Below are positions 1 to 8,300 of a stretch of 9,067 bases of DNA, piece after piece. This DNA comes from an uncultured Peptoniphilus sp. Its GTDB lineage: Bacteria; Bacillota; Clostridia; Tissierellales; Peptoniphilaceae. Numbering within the stretch: the first letter of the stretch is position 1; every line of letters begins with the position of its first letter. A program made the translations under genes and the position numbers. The DNA lies in contig CAMQDG010000056.1 of assembly GCA_946999425.1 (NCBI GenBank), forward strand, positions 1 to 9,067. The letters are read 5' to 3'. Below the pieces are notes generated by a model. It saw only the letters and a program-made list of their open reading frames with translations. It was not told the origin of the DNA and did no database searches.

Positions 1-557
1 AAAACACAACAAAGATTGTAGCTGAATTTGACGGATTTGAATTTACAAGTTCAGGCAAGGTAATTAAGGATGAAGGCTTTAGCAAACACCTTAAAGAATA
101 CAAATCAAAAAAGAGTGAAGATGCTGTATTGCCTAATGTAAGTATTGGTGATGTTTTAAGCATTGAAAATAAAGAGATTAAAGAGAAATTTACTAAGCCG
201 CCCAAGCACTTTACTGAAGATACGCTTCTAAAGTCTATGGAGATTGCAGGAAATGATGCCTTAGAAAAAGGTGTAGAAGTGGAAAGAAAAGGTCTTGGCA
301 CTCCGGCAACAAGGGCAGGAATTATTGAAAATCTAATATTTAAGGGATTTGTTGAAAGGGATAAGAAAAATCTAATTGCAACACATAAAGGGATCAGCCT
401 TGTAACGATTGTAGCAGATACCTTCAAGTCAGCGGAAACAACTGCAAAGTGGGAAATGGAATTAGCGGATATTGCCCAAGGCAAATCGTCTAAGAAAGAA
501 TTTTTAGATGCGATTGAAAATGAGATAAAAGAGGCTGTTTTGACATATCGCAAGTAA
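1..557 (+). CDS. topB: DNA topoisomerase III (type IA), C-terminal part, 5'-truncated by the window
   Basis: The frame is open from the window edge (first whole codon at 3) to TAA at 555-557, giving 184 residues of C-terminus. The diagnostic motif is GLGTPATRAGIIENL at 291-335, the conserved block of type IA topoisomerases just after the active-site domain. It is preceded by KPPKHFTEDTLLKSMEIAG, the usual 'PP..yTe..Ll..Me..G' strand, and followed by a T.kGi.Lv segment. The catalytic tyrosine and Toprim domain lie upstream of the window. A TTG at 129 could be read as a start, but it is internal to the conserved fold, so the gene clearly begins earlier. The protein ends soon after the core (…EAVLTYRK) with no Cys4 zinc ribbons, as in plasmid and ICE TopB proteins. 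It would relax or decatenate single-stranded intermediates during element transfer or replication. Its stop lies about 20 nt before the promoter of the next unit, and I saw no clear terminator. Confidence 0.9.
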   Translation, partial: NTTKIVAEFDGFEFTSSGKVIKDEGFSKHLKEYKSKKSEDAVLPNVSIGDVLSIENKEIKEKFTKPPKHFTEDTLLKSMEIAGNDALEKGVEVERKGLGTPATRAGIIENLIFKGFVERDKKNLIATHKGISLVTIVADTFKSAETTAKWEMELADIAQGKSSKKEFLDAIENEIKEAVLTYRK

Positions 558-576
558 GACAGCACTAATTTCAGAG

Positions 577-605
577 TAGAAAAAACCCTCTAAAAATGCT
601 ATAAT
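577..605 (+). promoter_or_regulatory. Sigma-A-type promoter with extended -10 for the abrB-like cassette
   Basis: A perfect TATAAT lies at 600-605, with an extended-10 TG at 597-598 (TGcTATAAT). A weak -35 (TAGAAA, 577-582, 4 of 6 matches to TTGACA) stands 17 bp upstream. The expected start of transcription is around 611-613, leaving about 28 nt of leader before the ATG at 641. Two similar 9-10-bp stretches, GTAGAAAAAA (576-585) and GTAGGAAAAG (611-620), flank the -10. They could be operator half-sites for the AbrB-like product, but that is speculative. Confidence 0.7.
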
Positions 606-640
606 TTCTTGTAGGAAAAGTAGGGCGAAAGGAAGTAAGT

Positions 641-820
641 ATGAAAGATATATTTATGGATACTGCAAAAGTTATGGCAAAAGGACAGGTTACTATCCCG
701 AAAAGGATAAGAGAACTTTTGAATTTAGAAAATGGAGATTATGTTACTTTTGTAGTCAATAAAGATAGAGTTGAAATTCAAAATTCCAAAGTTTTTATTG
801 AAGAAAACATTGGGAAATAA
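641..820 (+). CDS. AbrB/SpoVT-type swapped-hairpin DNA-binding protein (59 aa)
   Basis: The 59-residue protein carries the AbrB/MazE core AKGQVTIPKRIRELLNLENG (residues 13-32), followed by d.VtF.v....VeI. This is the canonical swapped-hairpin fold, which dimerises and binds promoter DNA. The family includes AbrB, SpoVT and the antitoxins MazE and VapB. The ATG at 641 has AGGAAG (630-635) 5 nt upstream and lies just behind the extended -10 promoter. The stop at 818-820 is 19 nt before the start of the AlbA_2/ATPase gene, so the two are almost certainly co-transcribed. A dimeric regulator of this size with its own promoter would be expected to autoregulate. Alternatively it could be an antitoxin-like partner of the downstream protein. 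The family call is firm, but the target and physiological role are not visible. Confidence 0.88.
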   Translation: MKDIFMDTAKVMAKGQVTIPKRIRELLNLENGDYVTFVVNKDRVEIQNSKVFIEENIGK

Positions 821-826
821 AGGTGG
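821..826 (+). promoter_or_regulatory. Ribosome binding site for the AlbA_2/ATPase gene, widely spaced
   Basis: AGGTGG begins directly after the AbrB-like stop codon, 13 nt before the ATG at 840, which is longer than the usual 5-9 nt. In-frame TTG codons at 771 and 810 lie inside the abrB-like gene and have no comparable site. The family normally begins 'MTIDEIKKLI…', so ATG 840 is preferred. Translation may be helped by coupling to the upstream stop. Confidence 0.5.
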
Positions 827-839
827 TGAAATAACAAAG

Positions 840-2267
840 ATGACGATAGATGAAATAAAAAAGTTAATTCAAAACGGAGAAAAGATAGATGTTGAATTTA
901 AAGAATCAAGGAATGCTTTAACCAAAGATGTCTTTGATACAGTATGCTCTTTCAACAATAGAAATGGAGGACATATTTTACTTGGTGTAAATGATAAAAG
1001 AGATATTGTTGGTGTTAGTGAAGATAAAGTTGATAAGATTATTAAAGAATTTACAACATCTATCAACAATTCGCAGAAGATGTACCCACCACTTTATTTA
1101 TTACCGGAAGTATTTGAGCTTGATAGTAAAAAAGTGATTTATATCCGAGTACCTGAAGGTTATCAGGTATGCAGGCATAACGGAAGAATTTGGGATAGGT
1201 CTTACGAGGGAGACATCAATATAACAGACCATTCCGAACTTGTATATAAGCTATATGCAAGAAAGCAAGGAAGCTATTTTGTTAATAAAGTATATCCGAA
1301 TCTTGATATTGATTTTCTTGATGCTTCTGTCATTGATAAAGCTAAGAAAATGGCTGTTTCCCGAAATAAAAATCATATTTGGGAGAATATGAGCAATGAA
1401 GAACTTCTTAGAAGTGCCAATTTGATACTGACCGATCCGGAAACAAAGCGTGAGGGAATTACATTAGCAGCCATTCTTTTATTTGGAAAAGACAACTCTA
1501 TTATGTCTGTCCTTCCGCAGCACAAAACAGATGCAATATTCAGGGTTGAAAATAAGGATAGATATGATGATAGAGATGTTGTCATAACAAATCTGATTGA
1601 TAGTTATGACAGGCTTATTGAGTTTGGGCAAAAGCATTTGAATGATTTATTTGTATTGGACGGAATTGTCAATGTCAATGCAAGAGATAGGATACTTAGA
1701 GAGATAGTTTCCAATACATTGGCTCATAGGGATTATTCAAGTGGGTATCCTGCAAAGATGATTATTGATGATGAGAAAATTACTGTTGAAAACAGCAACT
1801 TGGCTCATGGTATGGGAGCATTAGACTTGCAGAAATTTGAGCCATTTCCTAAAAACCCTGCTATATCAAAGGTATTTAGAGAAATAGGACTTGCTGATGA
1901 ATTAGGCTCAGGAATGAGAAATACCTATAAGTACACACAGCTTTATTCAGGACAAAATCCGTTGTTTGAGGAGGGAGATATATTCAGAACGATTATTCCT
2001 TTGAAGAAGATAGCAACGCAGAAAGTTGGAGGCGACAATGTCGCTCAGGGTGTCGCTCACGATGTCGCTCAGGGTGTCGCTCACGATAAGGTAGTCCTCG
2101 TAGAGTTCATCAAAGAAAAAGTAAGAAGCAATGATAGGATTACAAGAAAAGCTATTGCAGATGAAGCTGGAGTTAGCGTAAAGACTATTGAAAGGGCTAT
2201 AAAAGAAATAGATAACCTGAAGTATGTAGGTAGTGGAAATAATGGTCATTGGGAACTTAATGAGTAA
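840..2267 (+). CDS. AlbA_2 (Schlafen-type) / GHKL ATPase / winged-HTH protein (475 aa)
   Basis: Three parts are visible. Residues ~1-130 form an AlbA_2 domain (Schlafen-like, formerly AAA_4): E-F-K-E-S at 19-23, then FNNRNGGHILLGVND (38-52), the glycine-rich strand typical of the fold, and IWDRSYEGD (117-125). Residues ~280-390 form a GHKL-type ATPase (HATPase_c_4): N-box-like REIVSNTLAHRDYS (287-300) and G-box-like ELGSGMRN (354-361). After a Val-Ala tandem repeat (401-416) comes a winged-HTH region (~420-470) with IADEAGVSVKTIERAI as helix-turn-helix. The length of ~475 aa is normal for this family. Such proteins are usually annotated 'ATP-binding protein' or 'transcriptional regulator'; their biochemistry is largely uncharacterised and AlbA_2 is suspected to bind or cut RNA. 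The gene follows the AbrB-like gene by 19 nt and is closed by a terminator, so it belongs to that two-gene cassette. I favour ATG 840 over the longer TTG 771 start, which would overlap the AbrB gene by 50 nt. Confidence 0.88.
   Translation: MTIDEIKKLIQNGEKIDVEFKESRNALTKDVFDTVCSFNNRNGGHILLGVNDKRDIVGVSEDKVDKIIKEFTTSINNSQKMYPPLYLLPEVFELDSKKVIYIRVPEGYQVCRHNGRIWDRSYEGDINITDHSELVYKLYARKQGSYFVNKVYPNLDIDFLDASVIDKAKKMAVSRNKNHIWENMSNEELLRSANLILTDPETKREGITLAAILLFGKDNSIMSVLPQHKTDAIFRVENKDRYDDRDVVITNLIDSYDRLIEFGQKHLNDLFVLDGIVNVNARDRILREIVSNTLAHRDYSSGYPAKMIIDDEKITVENSNLAHGMGALDLQKFEPFPKNPAISKVFREIGLADELGSGMRNTYKYTQLYSGQNPLFEEGDIFRTIIPLKKIATQKVGGDNVAQGVAHDVAQGVAHDKVVLVEFIKEKVRSNDRITRKAIADEAGVSVKTIERAIKEIDNLKYVGSGNNGHWELNE
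2040..2087 (+). repeat. Exact 2 x 24-bp tandem repeat (four 12-bp sub-units) inside the AlbA_2/ATPase gene
   Basis: Positions 2040-2063 and 2064-2087 are identical. Each 24-mer is two imperfect 12-mers (GTCGCTCAGGGT and GTCGCTCACGAT). In frame this encodes VAQG-VAHD-VAQG-VAHD, linking the ATPase region to the winged HTH. The unit is a multiple of three, so copy-number changes keep the frame. The first copy overlaps a perfect inverted repeat GCGACA-A-TGTCGC (2032-2044). The stretch is visibly more GC-rich than its surroundings. Confidence 0.95.
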
Positions 2268-2292
2268 AATTAAGTTGCAATACACAGAATTA

Positions 2293-2327
2293 AAAGGTGA
2301 TTAGAGTAAAATCTAACCGCCTTTTTT
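2293..2327 (+). terminator. Rho-independent terminator after the AlbA_2/ATPase gene
   Basis: The left arm AAAGGTGATTAGA (2293-2305), a 6-nt loop GTAAAA, and the right arm TCTAACCGCCTTT (2312-2324) pair at 12 of 13 positions, counting one G-U and one A-C mismatch. The hairpin ends in a run of six T (2322-2327). It starts 25 nt after the stop codon at 2267 and lies 25 nt before the ATG of the giant gene, so it separates the cassette from it or attenuates readthrough into it. Confidence 0.85.
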
Positions 2328-2340
2328 GTTTGGAAAAACG

Positions 2341-2348
2341 AAGGAGGT
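2341..2348 (+). promoter_or_regulatory. Strong Shine-Dalgarno of the giant polyvalent gene
   Basis: AAGGAGGT, a near-perfect anti-16S match, ends 4 nt before the ATG at 2353 and fixes the start of the long open frame. No convincing promoter lies between the upstream terminator (ends 2327) and this site. Confidence 0.85.
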
Positions 2349-2352
2349 AAAA

Positions 2353-5300
2353 ATGCGAATAAATGATTTTCATAACATTTTGGAGCTTATAAAACAAGAT
2401 GTGCTTCATAGTGAAGCAGAGTATCTGAAGCTCTTAAAGGTTGTCGGAAACAATCAAAGATATGACTTTAGAAGTCAATTAAGTATCTATGATAAAAATC
2501 CTGAAGCAATAGCTTGTGCCAAGTTTGACTACTGGAGGGAACGTTTTAATAGAACAGTAATGCGAGGACAGAAAGGTATCCCCATTTTAGAGGACTATGG
2601 CACATTCAAGAAAGTGGACTATATTTTTGATATAGGTCAGACAGTTTCAAGAAACAGAGATGTCAACGAAGTAAATCTTTGGAAGTTTGACAAAGAAAAT
2701 CATCAAGATGTGTTAAAGGAAATGATAAAAAGCGAGGGCTATGAGGAAAGTAAAAGCACACTTGAAAACATCTTTTCTTTAAGCAGACTCTACGGTGATG
2801 AAAAAATAGATACCTTAATGAATGAACTTAGAGTAGCGGATGAGGATAGAATATCCTTTACAAAGTTTGTAAGGGACTCGGTAAGCTATGCGGTAGCATC
2901 AAGATTTAAGTTAGATTATTCGATAGATTATGAGCTTTTAAGAGAGAATTTTCAAAGACTTGACAGCATATCTCTAATGAGTCTTGGTGAAAGCGTATCG
3001 GATATTAGCGGAAAGATTATTGATGCGACCATTCAAAAAAGCAAAGAACTTGAGCTTCAAAAAGAAGTTTTAAGAGGAAAAGAAGCGGGATATAATAAGA
3101 TTAAAGAAGAATTGGAGGAGGTAGAAGAATATGTACTTCGACGAGATGATCAGGGAAGAAATGAAAACGGGCGAGTTCTCCGAAATGGAGAGTACAGACG
3201 AGATAATAGAGAAAATCAGGGAGAATACGCTAAACAGCTTGGAGGAAGAGACGGACTTCATAAGGAAGTATCCAAATCCGACCTACGCAGTGATGAGGCT
3301 GGAGTTTCTTTCACAGAGCGAGGAGCAGAGCAACTTCGAGATGTTAGTAGATCTATACAAGGAGAAGAAGTTGACAGGACACCTGATGGACATTCAGAAA
3401 CAGGCGATAGAGTTTATGAGAAGAGAGAAGCCGAAGCTGATGGCAGCTTGGAAGATAGAGGGAGAGAGCAATCCACAGTACAAAGCAATGATTTCAGCTT
3501 TGAAAGAGATGACGATCAAGGAAATAGTAGAAGGTTAAGAGAAAATATTGATGTAGAGATAAGAGAAGCTGAAAAGGCTTCTTTTTCTTTACCAGAAAAC
3601 TCCTATGGACAGACACGCCTTACGATTCCGCTAACTGAGAATGATATAGATACCGTCCTTATTAACGGAGGAAATCACGATGGCGGCAGACTTCCTGTTA
3701 TTGCTGAGTTTTCCAAAGAAAAAACAGTAGAAGAATTGGGAGAATACCTCAAAGATACCTTTAAAGGCGGAAACGGGTTTTACATTGATGAAAGAGAAGT
3801 ATCTTCCTGGTATTCGGATAAAGGCATTCATTTAGCCTATGGAACTTCTGCAAGAGAAGATGATACGCAGGTCTTAAACTGGAATGATGCTGCAAAGAGG
3901 ATAAATGAACTTCTTAATAGTGGGGAATTTGCTACAAATGTAGAGCTTTTTGAAGCTCTTGATTATGAAAGAGATCGGATTTCAGAATCTCTATGGTATC
4001 TATCTCATGATTTAAGTGAAGAAGGAAAAGAGCAAGGATATTTTGAACTTTTTGAAAGAGGTGGGGGCTTTTCGGAAGAAACAAAAAGATTATCTGAAGC
4101 ATTAAAAAATCCTGAGTATCTGAAAGAAACAATCAGAGAATATGACAGATTTATAGCAGGATATAAAGAAAATAGGAATGTACTAAGGTTTCACTATCAC
4201 AAGGTAGATAGCCTTTATCAGAAATTACAGGAACTTGAGCTGCCACGAAAGGAATATAGCACCAATTTGACAGAACTTCCGAAGGTAAAGTCCTTTATTA
4301 CAGAAGATGAAGTCCTTGAAAGTCTTTCAAGAGGAAGTGGCGTTGATAGAGGAAAAGAACGAATCACCAAGTTTTTTAAAGAAAATCATACGCTTCAGGA
4401 AAAAGCGAATTTCTTAAAAGACGAATATGGAATTGGAGGACATTCCCATGCTGTTTCCGGAGCAATGGGAAGTGATGAATGGCACGATGCTAAGGGACTT
4501 AAATTACAGAAAAATGATTGTAATGATGTGTTTCTTACTTGGACAAGTGTTGCAAAGCATATCGACGAGCTGTTTTCTAAAAATCTTTATCTTGAAGAAA
4601 AGGAAACAGAAAACAAGTCAAAGATTGAAGAACCACAATATTATTCCAAAGATGCTCCTGAAAACTTAATGACCGATGAAATGCTTGAAAGAGTGCCGGA
4701 GCTTTACGCACAGGAGGATGTAGCATTAGCGGATAAAGAGGTTCATGCTGCATATATCATTCCTTTCCGTTCTAATTGGACTTGGTATATGACGGAATAT
4801 GACAGGGAAAGTGGCGATGCCTTTGGACTGGTACTTGGGATTGAACCTGAATGGGGATATTTTAATCTTGAAGAACTAAAGGAATTAAATGCCCAAAGGC
4901 TTATTTTAGAAGATTTTCCAAAGACCTTTAGAGAGCTGAAAGATACAGAACTTAAAAAGCAGATGGATGAGCAGGAGCTTCAGTCTGTCTTTAATGGAGA
5001 ACTTAGCTTTGTAGAAGAAGAACTTGAAGCACCTGAAGAAACAGAAGAAGTTAGAAGGGCTGACACAGTTCAAGCTACCTTATTTGATTACCTCAAAGAA
5101 AGAGAAGAAGTAGAACTGAATAAAAAAGAGGAAATCCCTTTAGAGGATTTTGCAGTTAAAGCAGGTGATACCGTCTACTTTCATCATGAAGAATACAAAG
5201 TCAGAGAAATTTCTAAAAATGAAATCACAGGAAAAAATGACTTGTGGCTTGATCCTGTAAGGCAAGGCAATCATCAAATTCCGATTGTAGCCTTTACAGA

Positions 5301-8300
5301 TAATGAGGATCTTATGAAGCAGATAAGCCTTGAAAGACCGAACTTTATTGTCGGAGATGAAGTCAAATACAAGGATAAAGACTATACCATCACACGCTTT
5401 GATGATATGGGAAATAACCTAAAGACGGTAACGGTTAAGGACAATACAGAATATCTTGGCGGTATGATAACAGGCTCCGATGTGATTCCTTATCGTCTGG
5501 AAGGCGACCTTGAGAGGGTATTTCAAAATCAAACATATAAACATCCAGAGCAGACTACTGAAGAAGTAGAAATAAAGAAAGCAGAAGCTCATAACTTCAA
5601 AATTAAAGAAGAAACGCTACCTGACAAGTTATCTCCAAGTGAGAGATTAAACAATAACCTTGAAGCAATCTCGATGTTAAATCGAATTGAAAGAGGTGAG
5701 AGAGATTTAGATATTACCGCTCAGAAAGTTTTAGCAAGGTATGTTGGCTGGGGAGGACTTGCTGATGTATTCGATGAAGAAAAAGGCGGACAGTGGAAAG
5801 AAGTAAGGAGCTTTCTAAAAGAGAACTTATCGCAGGCAGAATATGAAGCTGCAAGAGAATCTACTTTAACGAGCTTTTACACACCGAAAACAGTGATTGA
5901 CGGAGTGTATAAGACACTTTTGGATATGGGATTTAAACAGGGAAACATTTTAGAGCCAAGTATGGGAATAGGGAACTTTATAGGCAATATCCCTGATGAA
6001 ATGAACAAGTCTAAGTTTTATGGTGTAGAGCTTGACTCAGTAAGCGGTCGAATTGGAAAACTCTTATACCCTGAAAGTGATATACAGATTAAGGGGCTTG
6101 AAGAAACTTCCTTTTCAAATAACTTCTTTGATGCGATTATCGGCAATGTACCCTTTGGAGAATATAAGGTAAATGACAGGGAGTATAACAAAAATAACTT
6201 CCTTATCCATGATTATTTCTTTGCCAAGTCCATTGATAAAGTAAGAAACGGAGGTATTATTGCCTTTATTACATCAAGCGGAACGATGGATAAAAAGGAC
6301 GAAAGTGTAAGACGCTACCTTGCAGCAAGAGCAGAGTTTTTAGGAGCGATAAGACTTCCGAACGATACCTTTAAGGGTGTTGCCGGCACAGAAGTAACTT
6401 CGGATATTATCTTCTTAAAGAAAAGAGATAGTGTATTAGAGCGAGATGAAGATTGGATTCACCTTGCTGAAGATGAAAACGGGCTTTTATATAACAAATA
6501 CTTTGTTGATCATCCTGAGCAGGTGCTTGGTTCTATGGAAGAAATATCCGGAAGATTTGGGAATACAATAGCTTGCCTGCCAAAAGAAAACACAGACTTA
6601 AAGGAGCTACTGACAAAAGCAAGCGAAGAAATCGCTAAAAATGCTAATTATGAAGAAATAGAGCTACTTGATGATGAAATCAGCACAATACCCGCAACGG
6701 ACGATGTCAAGAATTTCTCCTACACCATTATTGATGATGAAGTTTATTACAGAGAAAACTCCCTGTTTGTAAAGAAAGAAGTAACGGATAAAAACAAGGA
6801 AAAGATTAAGGACTATCTTGAGTTAAATGCTGCCTTAAAGGACGTTATTTACAAACAGAAAGAAGATTTTTCAGATGATGAAGTAAAGAAAGCTCAGGAA
6901 AAACTAAATGAAATTTATGACAGCTTTTCTAAGAAGCATGGATATGTCAACAACCTTTCTAATACCAGAGCCTTAAAAGAGGATAGCAACTTCCCGCTTG
7001 TTTCTTCCATTGAAATCCTTGATGAAGAAGAAAACTTTAAGGCAAAGGGAGATATTTTCTCCAAGCGAACAATCACAAAGGCGAAGGTTATCGACCATGT
7101 AGACACTTCCCTTGAAGCTCTTGTTTTATCGGTATCTGAAAAAGGATATGTGGATTTTGAGTATATGGGAAGCCTTACAGAAAAAGACAGACCGACTTTG
7201 ATAGAAGAACTTAGAGGAGAAATCTATCTAAACATCAGAGAAGAACAAAACTTTTATAGACCATTGTCTTTTAACCTTGAAGATGGAGATTTACCTTTTG
7301 CCTGTGCAAACGGCAGTAATTCATATAAGTACGGCTATGTAACAAAGAATGAGTACCTAAGCGGAAATATCAGAGATAAGATTGCTATTGTAGACAGCTA
7401 CTTATCAAAGCTAAGACAAACGGAAAGAGAGTTGCCTCATCTTGGCTATGAAGAAAATGGAAAAGAAAAAGAGCTGATAAGCTATGAAATGAACCGTTTG
7501 GAATACCAAAAAGCAGAGCTTACCAAAGTTCTTCCAAAGGAACTTGAAGCAAGTGAAATCAATGTGCGTCTTGGTGCAACTTGGATACCTATTAAAGATA
7601 TTGAGAAATTCATCTTTGAAACGCTAAAAACTCCGGGGTATGCCAAATGGGATATTAAGGTTAAATTTTCCAATCTTACAAGCGAATGGAATGTAGAAGG
7701 AAAAAGCAGGGACAGAGGAAATGACCTTGCTGAAATGACCTTTGGAACATCAAGGGTAAATGCCTATAAGCTGATTGAAGATGCCTTAAACCTAAAAGAA
7801 ACAAAGGTATTTGACCAGATTGTAAATCCGGATGGCTCTAAAACTTCTGTCTTAAATAAAAAAGAAACCATGCTTGCAGGACAAAAGCAGGAGTTATTAA
7901 AAGAAGAATTTAAGAACTGGATATTTAACGATCAGGAAAGAAGAAACCGTCTTGTAAAACTGTATAATGAGCGTTTTAACTCAATCCGCAACAGAGAATA
8001 TGACGGAAGCAATCTCTCTTTTGAGGGAATGAATACAGAGATTGACTTAAGACCTCATCAAAGAAATGCCATAGCAAGAAGCCTTTATGGAGGAAATACC
8101 TTGCTTGCCCATGTAGTAGGAAGTGGAAAGACCTTTGAAATGGTAGCTTCCGCAATGGAGAGTAAAAGGCTTGGAATGTGCAGTAAGTCCTTGTTTGTTG
8201 TCCCCAATCACTTAACAGGTCAAATCGGGCGTGAGTTTATGCAGCTATATCCATCGGCTAACATTATGGTGGCTGATAAGAAAGATTTTGAGCCGAAAAA

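Noticed and set aside
572..596. Possible terminator after topB
   Set aside because: Only a 4-bp AGAG/CTCT pairing can be drawn, and no T-tract follows. It is not strong enough to call.
771..839. TTG-initiated extension of the AlbA_2/ATPase gene
   Set aside because: It lies inside the AbrB-like gene, lacks a Shine-Dalgarno, and the extra residues (KFKIPKFLLKKTLGNKGG) are an out-of-frame reading of that gene. The AlbA_2 domain begins naturally at ATG 840.
2040..2087. CRISPR-like or integration-site repeat
   Set aside because: The repeats are directly adjacent with no spacers and keep the reading frame. This is a coding microsatellite-type array, not a CRISPR or att site.
1947..2285. 112-codon minus-strand ORF opposite the AlbA_2/ATPase 3' end
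   Set aside because: It reads through the Val-Ala repeat and wHTH in antisense, giving a Tyr/Ser/Leu-rich sequence (SDTLSDIVSDTLSDIV) with no family resemblance. The + strand gene is well supported.
2275..2303. Possible promoter for the giant gene (TTGCAA at 2275-2280)
   Set aside because: At 17 bp spacing the -10 position is TGATTA, a poor match, and the transcript would run straight into the terminator hairpin.
3070..3261. Minus-strand ORF over the linker and start of the nested gene
   Set aside because: It is the Ser/Phe/Ile-rich antisense of a GAA/GAG/AGA-rich sequence, has no ribosome binding site, and overlaps two better-supported + strand frames.
4427..4669. 80-codon + strand ORF in frame +2 inside the giant gene
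   Set aside because: It has no Shine-Dalgarno at its ATG, its composition is odd (Met/Leu/Lys runs), and it covers the well-conserved second copy of the duplicated domain in frame +1. Unlike 3131-3538 it looks like a chance shadow.
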